64,000 nucleotides of DNA from Chryseobacterium luteum (GCF_000737785.1 NZ_JPRO01000010.1:1-64000), one strand, 5' to 3'. Shown: positions 55,321 through 63,205, numbered from the stretch's first letter. Numbers and translations: made by a program. The notes: generated by a model from the sequence alone, not told the origin.

Positions 55321-55443
55321 TTAAATTATCAATATTGATTTTTGTCTTTTTCTAATATAACGATTTAAAAAAACATAAAGCTCGTTTGGTTCGTCATTCA
55401 AAAAACAGGTGTCATCATCAGGGAAATCTTCTGTCCAAATTTT
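55321..55443 (-). pseudogene. Gene-end relic upstream of the hypothetical gene at 54938
   Basis: A 40-codon minus-strand frame reads KIWTEDFPDDDTCFLNDEPNELYVFLNRYIRKRQKSI and ends at TAA 55321. It has no start and is bounded by a stop, yet the composition is clearly coding. Source gene unknown. Confidence 0.45.
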
Positions 55444-55516
55444 TCAGCTCTTATGTCAGTATTTTTGGGTTCAAGTAACAGAATTGTAATAAATTAAAAT
55501 TGTAAAAATGGAATGC

Positions 55517-55905
55517 CTAAATAACAAACCAGATATTTTCTTTGTCTGTATCCACATTTTTAAAAGATTCCTTTGGTTTTTTACCGGTTAACTTTTTAAA
55601 ATTTTTTATAAAATGCGACTGGTCAAAAAATAAATTTTGATGAGATAAGGTTGTAAGGTTTTTGCTTTTTTTTGTTGATCAAAGCATTTCTGAAACGGTG
55701 AATTTTCCTGTATTCGGAAGGCCACAAGATTAATATGTTTTGAAGATTTTATTTTGTAAGAATTTTCCGAAAATTGATCGTCTGCGTTTTCGTAAATAGA
55801 AAATATGCAATAGTTATCCTGTAGGGAATCAATAATAGTATAAAATTTATGAATTATAAAGAATTTATTTCTAATCAAGAATGGCTTAAATTTAACGATC
55901 CTGTT
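55517..55905 (-). pseudogene. Degenerate AraC regulator, paralogue of the 35933-36739 gene
   Basis: The N-terminal part DNYCIFSIYENADDQFSENSYKIKSSK matches NNFCILSIYQNTEEYFSKNQYLVKSSK of the intact gene. The match then skips about 110 residues to SEYRKIHRFRNAL and, in a third frame, to QSHFIKNFKKLTGKKPKESF...DKENIWFVI. So there is an internal deletion plus at least two frame changes. Confidence 0.8.
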
Positions 55906-55962
55906 TGTGAATTGGAGTAAGTGAAAATTAATAAAGTAATTGGCAGAATGATTTTAAAAGTT

Positions 55963-56394
55963 TTATTCATTAATATATTTTTTAATTGTTTTTCTGAACA
56001 TTAAAAATTGTACGGTTGTAATGATTAAATAAATGATAGAAAAGCTGACAAACATTATCAAAATCGTATTAACCTGCAAGGGAAATGATAAGTAAATCAT
56101 GGCATAAATCAAACAGATAACAGGAATCCCTATAAAAGTCAACAGAGATAAAAAGCGGTTATCTCTGATTTTTTTGATCAGATTCAGGAAAAAAGTCAAA
56201 GAAAAAACCAGCAATCCACAAAGAAAAACCAGTGAAAATCCAAGACTTATAAGGATTTCTAAAATGAATAAAAGAGTATCCAGAAAGCCTTCACTATCGG
56301 ATTGCATTTCAGAAATTACGACTCTGTACAAGATGAATAGAATTATGCTGATCAGAACATTAGTAATCCAGTATTTAAATATTAATTTTTTCAT
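55963..56394 (-). CDS. Hypothetical membrane protein, four helices
   Basis: 143 residues with four hydrophobic segments: WITNVLISIILFILYRVVI, FILEILISLGFSLVFLCGLLVFSLTFFLNLI, FLSLLTFIGIPVICLIYAMIYLSF and TILIMFVSFSIIYLIITTVQFLMF. No family recognised. Confidence 0.6.
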   Translation of the reverse strand: MKKLIFKYWITNVLISIILFILYRVVISEMQSDSEGFLDTLLFILEILISLGFSLVFLCGLLVFSLTFFLNLIKKIRDNRFLSLLTFIGIPVICLIYAMIYLSFPLQVNTILIMFVSFSIIYLIITTVQFLMFRKTIKKYINE

Positions 56395-56414
56395 ATTTTA
56401 CAATTTCAAATGCT

Positions 56415-57020
56415 TTAGTCTGCTTTTACAGTATAATAAGTGTCAAAACTTTTGTAAATTCTTGTCTCTTCGAGTTTGCCTTTGTCGTAGATTTCAACTT
56501 TTTCTTTGTCGGATGATTTTTTATCGAAATATGTAACTTCTGTCAGTCTTTTTTTATTGTCGTAAAGTTCCACTTTATCATTTCGTCCGTCTTTCATGTA
56601 ATGGATTGTTTTCAGATTTCCGTTATTTTTGTAGTAATAACTTTTCTCGTTATAGAAATTTCCAACTTTGCTGGTTTGCCCTTCATACGTGAATTCTTTG
56701 GTGTATTTTCCCTCAGATATCAACTGTTGTTTGTCGTTGTAAATGTAATAATAAGCCTGATCTATTGGTTTGAGAAGTTCATAATGCATTGTGAATTCCG
56801 GATTACTGCAAGGCCGATGGATCATCACTTGTTCTTTCTTAAAAACTGTCGAATCATTCTGCGAAACCCATAAAGTATCACTTTCGGAAGCATTTTTTTT
56901 ATGTTTAAATTTTGAAATGATGATGTTTTCCTTGTTACCATTCTCCTTTTCTGAAGTAATATTACAACTGAACAAACTCCAAATAAATAATAAAGCCATT
57001 ATTATTTTCATACTTTTCAT
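56415..57020 (-). CDS. Hypothetical lipoprotein with MORN-like repeats
   Basis: 201 residues from ATG 57020 (57011 is also possible). The lipobox is FIWSLFSC. The mature part carries repeats of the antitoxin YwqK / MORN type: GKYTKEFTYEGQTSKVGNFYNEKSYYYKNNGNLKTIHYMKDGRNDKVELYDNKKRLTEVTYFDKKSSDKEKVEIYDKGKLEE. Outer-membrane or periplasmic location is likely. It follows the gene at 57043 by 22 bases. Confidence 0.6.
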   Translation of the reverse strand: MKSMKIIMALLFIWSLFSCNITSEKENGNKENIIISKFKHKKNASESDTLWVSQNDSTVFKKEQVMIHRPCSNPEFTMHYELLKPIDQAYYYIYNDKQQLISEGKYTKEFTYEGQTSKVGNFYNEKSYYYKNNGNLKTIHYMKDGRNDKVELYDNKKRLTEVTYFDKKSSDKEKVEIYDKGKLEETRIYKSFDTYYTVKAD

Positions 57021-57042
57021 TTTAGCGAACACTTGTTATTAT

Positions 57043-57579
57043 TTACAAACTTACCATTGGTACAGGACAATCTCCTGTTTTATATGGATGATCATTTTCA
57101 TCTTTTATATAATTTACTTTTTTAGTTTTGGGTTTATAAACCAGTTTGAAATGGCGTACATCAAATTTGTCTTTTTTGTCTGGTGTGAAGGTGAGATTTC
57201 CTTTTTCAAGAGCAAATTCCCCATCTATATACTGCATAGTTTTCGATTGACCATAGATGTAACCGTCTTTTTCAACTTGCTGTTTTTTAATCGGATCAAA
57301 ACTGTATGTTGTAATTATCATTCTTGCATTGCTTGCTACCCAACCATATTCCAGGAGATTTTCTGTCACATAAACCAAGGAATCTTTCTTTTCCTCAGTT
57401 GTGTAGATATAGCATTTTGCAGAATCATTCCCATAAGGAAAATCGGGAACTTTTTCTGTTGCCGGAGGATTAATTTTTGGAGCCACGATAGGAGGTGGAG
57501 CCACTTTGTTGGATCTCTTTTTCTGTCCAAATACAAAGCTGCATATCAATAATGTGGTAATAATGAATAAGTTTTTCAT
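57043..57579 (-). CDS. Hypothetical exported protein with proline-rich linker
   Basis: 178 residues. The signal peptide ends LICSFVFGQ, then a Pro-rich stretch (APPPIVAPKINPPATEK) and a domain with YIYTTEEKKDSLVYVTENLLEYGWVASNARMIITTY. Function unknown. Probably transcribed with the MORN-like lipoprotein gene. Confidence 0.55.
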   Translation of the reverse strand: MKNLFIITTLLICSFVFGQKKRSNKVAPPPIVAPKINPPATEKVPDFPYGNDSAKCYIYTTEEKKDSLVYVTENLLEYGWVASNARMIITTYSFDPIKKQQVEKDGYIYGQSKTMQYIDGEFALEKGNLTFTPDKKDKFDVRHFKLVYKPKTKKVNYIKDENDHPYKTGDCPVPMVSL

Positions 57580-57749
57580 AGTTGTTTTTATTTAATAATT
57601 GTCCAGCAAAATCACCGCCAATGTTTATAGAAAGTCATTACTGATTTGTTTCCATATACTTTTTATGGTTATTAAATGTGATCTAATTCATACTAAAGGT
57701 AAATACATTGGATTGATTTACACTTTGTTAATTTCATCTATTATTGTAT

Positions 57750-58307
57750 TCATTTGATTAAATGGATATATTTCACATCACATTCGCCAATTTTCAGATA
57801 ATAATTCATTGCATTTCCCGAGTTTTGGATAGTTATTTCATTTTTATACAAAACACCTTGTATATCTTGAGGTAATGGCAAATCTTCCTCAGATGCTTCT
57901 CCTTCAGAGTCTATTGCTCCTAAATATTCACTCCATTCTATATTTTTGAACGTGATATAATAACCGTCTTTTTTTTCGTTTAAGTCGATTTTTGCATCCC
58001 CCGAAAGTTTCCGGGTATTGGTTTCCATCTTGTATTTTAAAACTCCACTTTTGTAAAAAAGAGAGAGGAATATTTTACAATCCGTAACTACATCTTGTTT
58101 AAGAGTGTAATTTCCTTCAATATCAAATAATAAATTGTCGCTTTTTGCTTGTTGAACAACATTTTGAACAGTGTCTTTAATAGTATTGATGTCCGTAATA
58201 TCTTTCGGTTCTGATTTTTGTATTTCTTTGCTTTTTTGCTTCTCTGTTTTATTTTCACAAGATTGCAATGAAAAAAGAAGCATTAAAAGTGTGATTAGGT
58301 TTTTCAT
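57750..58307 (-). CDS. Hypothetical lipoprotein
   Basis: 185 residues with lipobox LMLLFSLQSC (Cys 16). After a lysine/glutamate-rich linker the domain reads LFDIEGNYTLKQDVVTDCKIFLSLFYKSGVLKYKMETNTRKLSGDAKIDLNEKKDGYYITFKNIEW, a small beta-rich fold. No family recognised. Boundary element D lies upstream of it. Confidence 0.55.
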   Translation of the reverse strand: MKNLITLLMLLFSLQSCENKTEKQKSKEIQKSEPKDITDINTIKDTVQNVVQQAKSDNLLFDIEGNYTLKQDVVTDCKIFLSLFYKSGVLKYKMETNTRKLSGDAKIDLNEKKDGYYITFKNIEWSEYLGAIDSEGEASEEDLPLPQDIQGVLYKNEITIQNSGNAMNYYLKIGECDVKYIHLIK

Positions 58308-58324
58308 TGTATCTGATTTATACT

Positions 58325-58390
58325 GATTTTCCTTGTGAATTAAAAACTTGAATTTTGCACTGCTGTCTCGCTTGCACCAATACCTTGTTA
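58325..58390 (-). repeat. Cassette-boundary-like element (copy D, partial)
   Basis: On the minus strand it starts at the TAA of the SMI1/KNR4 gene: TAACAAGGTATTGGTGCAAG, later TGCAAAATTCAAG. It parallels copy G, which has TAACAAAGGT and TGCAAAATTCAA in the same order. The right half is lost. Confidence 0.5.
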
Positions 58391-59071
58391 CCTGCCGTTT
58401 TGGGTCTTGCTTTGGATTTCTTTAAGCGAATTGTCAAGCCAAAGTTCGTACCAGTTTAAAAAAGTTATTCTGCCTTTGTTTCCTAATTCTATCGTTGGAT
58501 AAAGTCCTGCATCGTTGGTTCTGTCGTCCGTCCACATATTTCCTTTTTCTTGTCCGTTCACAATTAAGCTTATTGTTACACCACAACCGTAGTCCGTTGT
58601 ATTAAGTCTGCCGAAGTCGTGTTCTTCACCACCAATAATTTCCCACTTTTGTTTAAACAACTCTTCTTCGAGTTCTTCATTACCCGCTTCGTTTGCTTTT
58701 TCTATTTTTTCATACAGTTCTTGAAGCTCATTTTCAACATTCCAACTTTCAATATGTGGAAAAGCTTTTGACAAATCAAAATATTGGTGATTTCCTTTTT
58801 CTTTATTGTCAAAATAAATTATACGGCTATCGCCCAAGGTATTAACACCGTAAAATGGTCCTGCACCACCGTTACCAATTGTTGTCAAAAATGAAACATA
58901 ATCTTTAGGAAGGTCGATTTTGTGATCAGTCTCAAATTGAGTGACTTGTTCACTTGTTAAAATTGGGTTGAGCAAATATTCGTGTGTGTCCGCACCGAAT
59001 AATTTCAAGTCTTTGTCGAATCTTTTAAGTTGTTCGAGTTTGTTTTTAATTCTGTCTAATTGTTCGATCAT
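58388..59071 (-). CDS. SMI1/KNR4 family protein
   Basis: 227 residues, soluble. The core is LTSEQVTQFETDHKIDLPKDYVSFLTTIGNGGAGPFYGVNTLGDSRIIYF, with a charged helical insertion of about 35 residues (ELQELYEKIEKANEAGNEELEEELFKQKW), then TTDYGCGVTISLIVNGQEKGNMWTDDRTNDAGLYP. A probable immunity protein by family. Followed at its stop by boundary element D. Confidence 0.85.
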   Translation of the reverse strand: MIEQLDRIKNKLEQLKRFDKDLKLFGADTHEYLLNPILTSEQVTQFETDHKIDLPKDYVSFLTTIGNGGAGPFYGVNTLGDSRIIYFDNKEKGNHQYFDLSKAFPHIESWNVENELQELYEKIEKANEAGNEELEEELFKQKWEIIGGEEHDFGRLNTTDYGCGVTISLIVNGQEKGNMWTDDRTNDAGLYPTIELGNKGRITFLNWYELWLDNSLKEIQSKTQNGR

Positions 59072-59116
59072 AGTCTAAGATATTGGTCAATAATATAGCA
59101 GGGAATGTCTTGGGGC

Positions 59117-59364
59117 TTAACGTTCAGCAATTTGTTCGTAATGGATTTTATTACCAATCATTCCCATATTTACTGTTTCAATTTCATAAAGATACTTTGA
59201 AATTTTTATTTTGTCCGTACCTTTAATTGTCAAAGTGAAAATGTGTTTTGTATAACCTTGATATTCGTCTCTAACTTCAACAATGTCATTTAGCCCAATC
59301 GGGTGCCAATCTTCCATAGAATCTCATCAATTGCTTTATATAATTTTTTCTGCTCTTCTGTCAT
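59117..59364 (-). pseudogene. Small immunity-like gene split by a one-base frameshift
   Basis: From ATG 59362-59364 the frame reads MTEEQKKLYKAIDEILWK. One base is missing at about 59309, and the continuation is in the next frame as DWHPIGLNDIVEVRDEYQGYTKHIFTLTIKGTDKIKISKYLYEIETVNMGMIGNKIHYEQIAER. Joined, it is an 82-residue protein of a common small Bacteroidota/Proteobacteria family with the D-x-L...W-x-PIG...RDEYxxY pattern. Alternatively the second part is translated from ATG 59317 (66 residues), or the loss is a sequencing error. Confidence 0.6.
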
Positions 59365-59570
59365 TTTGTTGTTATTGCGGATATTCAAAGAATTTTTTAA
59401 TAGATTTTTTGGTCTACCAAAATTTGTCGCTTTAATAGCGTAATTCCCCAACAATCTTCTGTATTTTCATTGTCAAAATAAGACCAATAATTAACAGTAT
59501 ATTAGTGAAGATTAAAATCGAACTTGGAGAAAAGCTGAAAGAATATTTCAAGAACAAATATAAAACAAAA
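59365..59570. other. Decayed region before copy A
   Basis: Minus-strand frames here read WSYFDNENTEDCWGITLLKRQI and NYAIKATNFGRPKNLLKNSLNIR, coding-like but interrupted and unassigned. No intact gene is present between the frameshifted gene and boundary element A. Confidence 0.4.
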
Positions 59571-59737
59571 CACTGCCTACAACATCTATATTGTTTTAGG
59601 GGATGACGTAAAAATCCGACAGTCGTTTTTCAAGTGAACTTTAGTAATAAATTCAGCTTTTGTAATTATATTTGACTTTGTCGAACTAACGTTTCCCACC
59701 TGAGGGCAAAGTCTCAAAACGTTGTTGGCAATTATAA
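59571..59737 (+). repeat. Cassette-boundary-like palindromic element (copy A)
   Basis: Outer ends TGCCTACAAC (59573-59582) and GTTGTTGGCA (59721-59730) are inverted (9 of 10). Inside, CAGTCGTTTTTCAA (59620-59633) is shared with copy B. TTTGACTTTGTCGAACTAAC (59671-59690) is shared with copy C. It ends 10 bases before the Imm1-like ATG. Confidence 0.7.
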
Positions 59738-59747
59738 CAGGAACACT

Positions 59748-60398
59748 ATGGACATGTCAAAATTCGACCATTTACCAGACGATCTTAAGGAGCAAGTTAT
59801 TAAGGCTGAAAAAGCTTTTTTCATTTCACAAGACATTAGCGAAAAGATTATTGACACTTTTAATGTCTGCAATTTAAGGGTTTCTGCAACTGCTGACGGG
59901 ACTGTTTCAATAAGTGGAATTGTTGACAATGATAATGAAAAAAGAGATATACAGAATTTTGTATTGCAATTGGAAAGTGTTTCAAGTTGTTACAATGGTC
60001 TTGAGATTTTATCAAATTCTACAATGCTAAACTTGACCCTAAATGAAAAAAAATATTCTGTTACCACTTTGGCTCAATTGGATCGTATTTTTAAATATTC
60101 TCAAGACATCCAATATGTAGAATTTAGCTTTAGTGGACACCATGAAACTGCAATATTGCTATTAAAGAATCTGACTTATTCATTTGCAATCTATCTTAAA
60201 TTTGATGAAGACACAGGTTTTACAACTCACAATTCTAAAGGGAAAGATGATGAAATGCAGGATTTCGTACTGACAAATGGACAAAAAGATGAATATCCAA
60301 CCTCACAGCTAGTTGACAATAAAGACGGGTTAGAAATCCTCAAGTACTATTTATTAACAGGAAAAATGTATCCGGATATTGAATGGCGAGAAGAATAA
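59748..60398 (+). CDS. Imm1-like immunity protein
   Basis: 216 residues, soluble. The C-terminal half follows the Imm1 pattern: FAIYLKFDEDTGFTTHNSKGKDDEMQDFVLTNGQKDEYPTSQLVDNKDGLEILKYYLLTGKMYPDIEW, where Imm1 members have a central N-x-G...P-x-x-W-I-P and a final L-x-x-F-x-x-G-x-x-P-x-x-xW. Imm1 proteins guard against deaminase and nuclease toxins. It sits between boundary elements A and B, the cleanest gene-plus-element unit here. Confidence 0.6.
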   Translation: MDMSKFDHLPDDLKEQVIKAEKAFFISQDISEKIIDTFNVCNLRVSATADGTVSISGIVDNDNEKRDIQNFVLQLESVSSCYNGLEILSNSTMLNLTLNEKKYSVTTLAQLDRIFKYSQDIQYVEFSFSGHHETAILLLKNLTYSFAIYLKFDEDTGFTTHNSKGKDDEMQDFVLTNGQKDEYPTSQLVDNKDGLEILKYYLLTGKMYPDIEWREE

Positions 60399-60530
60399 CC
60401 GGCACTGATAAGTATTTATCTCAGGTGGGCTGAAGTTCAAAATTGAACAGTCGTTTTTCAATTGAACTTTCGCAATAATATCAAGTTTTGTACTTTGATT
60501 GCCCGCCCGAACGTAATTGACATATGAAAA
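60396..60530 (+). repeat. Cassette-boundary-like palindromic element (copy B)
   Basis: It starts at the TAA of the Imm1-like gene (TAACCGGCACTGA). CAGGTGGGCTGA (60423-60434) is inverted in GCCCGCC (60501-60507). An inner inverted pair AAGTTCAAAATTGAAC and GTTTTTCAATTGAACTT gives a second palindrome. CAGTCGTTTTTCAA (60448-60461) is shared with copy A. It ends CGAACGTAATTGACA near 60522. Confidence 0.75.
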
Positions 60531-60588
60531 GTAAGAGTTTTTTTATCAAAATTACAGGTGGTCAATTTAAACTGAAAATTGGTGGTCA

Positions 60589-60768
60589 ATGCTATTGAAT
60601 TTTGCATCTTATTCAGAATTTGAAATAAGACTTTGCAAAGAAAGTTTAGGGAATGATACTTTGTGTTTTATACCGCTTCGTAACGAGCAATGGGATGAAC
60701 CTGACATAAAATATTCAACACAGGTGAATGAGAATTTTGAAAAAAACAAAATAAACGAAATTATTTAA
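60589..60768 (+). pseudogene. C-terminal fragment of a paralogue of the 45727-46287 gene
   Basis: From ATG 60589 a 59-residue frame reads SEFEIRLCKESLGNDTLCFIPLRNEQW, matching PEFEIRICKESLGNDTLCFLPLSQEKW of the full-length protein at 45.7 kb. The first 130 residues are absent. It lies after copy B, so it looks like the broken tail of another cassette-borne gene. Confidence 0.7.
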
Positions 60769-61067
60769 TTAAAAATACTGACCTTTAACATCAGTTTGGC
60801 AAAAAAGGGATTTTGTTTTTAATTGAAAGTTTTTTTATATCTTTTAACTTTAGATTTGGTGAAAATTTCGGCTATCTCAGCCTACTTCGAAAAGCCTAAA
60901 ACGGTGGTGGGGATTTTTAGCAAATTCATTTCAATAATTTAGTTGTCAAAATAAGTTATTAATTTCAGCTTGATGAGCAATGCATTAAACTATATAAGGT
61001 TTTATTACTATTTTGGACAAATTCTTGAATACCGTTTGAGAGACTAAATAATTTATAAATAATCAAA
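60769..61067. other. Non-coding gap after the paralogue fragment
   Basis: About 300 bases of AT-rich sequence with no coding frame, promoter box or palindrome that I can support. Confidence 0.4.
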
Positions 61068-61478
61068 ATGAGTTGGGACGTACTTGTATTCAAACTAAAT
61101 CGTGAAATAAAAAGCGGATCAGAAATTGACGAAACAACAATTGATGATATCGGTTCAGAGGCATCTGTATTAGAAAAGCTCCATTCTCATTTTCCTGATT
61201 TAAAGCTTTTTGATTATGGGGAAGTTATTGAAAATATGGGGAAAATTGAACGGGAAAATTTTTCAATTGAATTCTTTATTTTAAAATCGACAGAAACCCA
61301 AAATTTCCTAAGCTTTAATTTATATGGTAAAGAAAGTATTTATCCTATTGTAGAATTATGTAAAAGGAATGGATGGTGCGTATTTGATACAACATTAGGC
61401 GAGATATTAAATTTGGAAGAGCCTGAAAAGAACGGCTATGAGCAGTTTAATAAAATTAGAAATGGAATTACATTATAA
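61068..61478 (+). CDS. Hypothetical soluble protein, immunity-like size
   Basis: 136 residues, acidic, opening MSWDVLVFKLNREIKS, a start seen in many small immunity-like proteins. Later it has EASVLEKLHSHFPDLKLFDYGEVIENMGKIERENFSIEFFIL and a conserved-looking LCKRNGWCVFDTTLGEIL near the end. No named family recognised. Boundary element C begins at its stop. Confidence 0.6.
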   Translation: MSWDVLVFKLNREIKSGSEIDETTIDDIGSEASVLEKLHSHFPDLKLFDYGEVIENMGKIERENFSIEFFILKSTETQNFLSFNLYGKESIYPIVELCKRNGWCVFDTTLGEILNLEEPEKNGYEQFNKIRNGITL

Positions 61479-61616
61479 CAGTAGCGGCAACATGAGTTTT
61501 ACAATAGCATAGCTGACCTACAAAAGTTCAAGTTTAGTTTTTTCAATTTGGTTTTCGTACTTCGATTTGACTACGTCGAACTAGAGTTTCCTGCCCGAAA
61601 TGTTAGCGGCAATTTT
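61476..61616 (+). repeat. Cassette-boundary-like element (copy C)
   Basis: It starts at the TAA of the preceding gene. The ends carry direct TAGCGGCAA copies (61482-61490 and 61604-61612). TTTGACTACGTCGAACTAGA (61566-61585) aligns with copy A at 59671-59690. It ends shortly before an ATG at 61650. Confidence 0.65.
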
Positions 61617-61626
61617 CACAGACCAC

Positions 61627-61648
61627 ATCAATCAATCAATCAATCAAT
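61627..61648 (+). repeat. Tetranucleotide repeat (ATCA)5
   Basis: Five exact ATCA units plus two bases lie immediately before ATG 61650. Such tracts can change length by slippage. Here the following frame is decayed, so any switching role may be past. Confidence 0.6.
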
Positions 61649-61649
61649 T

Positions 61650-61778
61650 ATGGACCAAGAATTTATACAAATCAGTGACAATCTTTCGTCTGACTTAGAT
61701 TATGATTGAGACTAAAAACGTGAAAAGTTATTAGAATTTGATATAAAGTTCAATAGAATCCGGCATAATAAAAATTAA
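61650..61778 (+). pseudogene. Decayed small gene with two in-frame stops
   Basis: From ATG 61650 the frame reads MDQEFIQISDNLSSDLDYD, then TGA and TAA two codons apart, and continues KREKLLEFDIKFNRIRHNKN to TAA 61776. The frame is kept throughout, so this appears to be a short gene with nonsense changes rather than an indel. Family unknown. Confidence 0.5.
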
Positions 61779-61780
61779 TT

Positions 61781-62128
61781 ATGAAGAAAAAAAAATTCAT
61801 TATTATCTCAATTTCTATAATTTTAGCCTTTGCAATTTTCCGATTGGTGAACCCGGATATTTCTAAGGAAGTTATTGCTTTGAATTGTAAATCTACTTAT
61901 CAAAAATCAATATTCGGAAAGGAATATGAAGGTTTTAATTACCATAATGCGAAGATGGATTTGGCAAAATGCCTGTGCGCAAAATATTCCAGTTCCAAAA
62001 ATAAAAAGTACAAATTGGAGATCAAAAAGATTCTTTTAGAATTCGAATATGAAAAAATAGAAGAAACCAATTTTGACGATATTTGTAAGAACAGCGAAAC
62101 GTATTTTGGATATTGGTATTATGAATAA
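61781..62128 (+). CDS. Small membrane-anchored hypothetical protein
   Basis: 115 residues: one N-terminal helix (FIIISISIILAFAIF) then a periplasmic domain with four Cys (LNCKSTYQ, KCLCAKYSS, DDICKNSE), possibly forming disulphides. Function unknown. The start is 3 bases after the decayed gene. Confidence 0.55.
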   Translation: MKKKKFIIISISIILAFAIFRLVNPDISKEVIALNCKSTYQKSIFGKEYEGFNYHNAKMDLAKCLCAKYSSSKNKKYKLEIKKILLEFEYEKIEETNFDDICKNSETYFGYWYYE

Positions 62129-62179
62129 TTTAAACAATCAGATTATCGATTTTACAGTTCACATGAATAATTTAGAATT

Positions 62180-62638
62180 ATGAAATACATTAAAATTTTA
62201 ATATTATCCACAAGCTATTTTTGTGCTTTATCTCTACAATCCTGCAACAAAACACCGCAAAAGACAAGTGTAAAAGTTGCTAAAAACGAAATCAAGGAAG
62301 TTTCTATGTCAACTTTTGGAGGGAGGAGTACGATCCGGTCATCGACTTACCAAATTACGAAAGACAGCATCAGGTATTCCCTTTTGGCGGTAGACTCTAC
62401 TCAAAATGTTCATAAGTCGTATATTAATAAAAATCAAGATTGGAAAAATCTGGTTAATAAAATCGATTTGAATCAATTCAGAAATCTGAAAGACGGAAAT
62501 TCTCATCTGGCTTATGACGGAAATGACACAGAAATAACCGTCGTTACAGATCATGAAACTATAACCAAACTAAATGCAGAAAACAATAAAAGTTGGGACA
62601 ATATTGTCAAATTCCTCGATACAACCTATAAAAAATAA
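62180..62638 (+). CDS. Hypothetical lipoprotein
   Basis: 152 residues with lipobox LSLQSC (Cys 22). The mature part EVSMSTFGGRSTIRSSTYQITKDSIRYSLLAVDSTQNVHKSYINKNQDWKNLVNKIDLNQFRNLKDGNS resembles small Bacteroidota lipoproteins that contain a beta-sheet with a conserved W. Function unknown. Last gene of the island. Confidence 0.6.
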   Translation: MKYIKILILSTSYFCALSLQSCNKTPQKTSVKVAKNEIKEVSMSTFGGRSTIRSSTYQITKDSIRYSLLAVDSTQNVHKSYINKNQDWKNLVNKIDLNQFRNLKDGNSHLAYDGNDTEITVVTDHETITKLNAENNKSWDNIVKFLDTTYKK

Positions 62639-63205
62639 ACCGCACATAAAGTCATAATATCAACACCTTTATTTGATGCTAAAATCTGAGGGCGAAATCT
62701 ATAAAGACAATTTCAAATATTCTTCTGTTTTCTCTTTTGTTTCAATAACCTAAGCTTTTTGTTCATCACAAGAGCTGGTTCTCTGTAACAAGTCACAATG
62801 CTACTGTCTTTTTCTTATGTATGTAAACCATCAATAATTTAGCTGTATATTCTATACGTAGACCTGCCACATCATTCTCTTTATTGATTCTATTATAAGC
62901 AGATTATATTTCAAATACCATGATTTCATATGAGGATACCTGATTTTCTATAGCAAATATATTCCGCAGTCCCTGCTGAAAAAAATCTTTTTGGGTATCC
63001 GGAAAGCATAGCTTCCCAAACCCTCCGCAAAAATATTTCAAGCTTTCATCAATGTTTTTTTTATTGTTTTCAAGGAATTGATTACCGTTTTCCTTGTGCC
63101 TGTCCGAATGGTAATCTGCATAGAAAAGTCAGAAACCTCACAAGATACAGTTGCAGTTCATTGAAATTTTGATCCTTATGATTCTCAAAAAGATTGAACG
63201 CAATC
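62639..63205. other. Gap with a decayed minus-strand gene
   Basis: No intact gene. On the minus strand about 62904-63125 encodes FYADYHSDRHKENGNQFLE...LKYFCGGFGKLCFPDTQKDFFQQGLRNIFAIENQVSSYEIMVFEI before a stop, clearly coding but lacking a start. A further short frame near 62690-62760 looks similar. Source family unknown. Confidence 0.45.

Noticed and set aside
56791..57552. 253-codon plus-strand frame opposite two exported-protein genes
   Set aside because: Rich in F, I and C as expected from antisense AT-rich DNA; both minus-strand genes have signal peptides and tight spacing.
61627..61648. ATCA tract as part of a CRISPR or tandem-repeat array
   Set aside because: Units are four bases without spacers; no CRISPR-like repeats or cas genes were found in the window.
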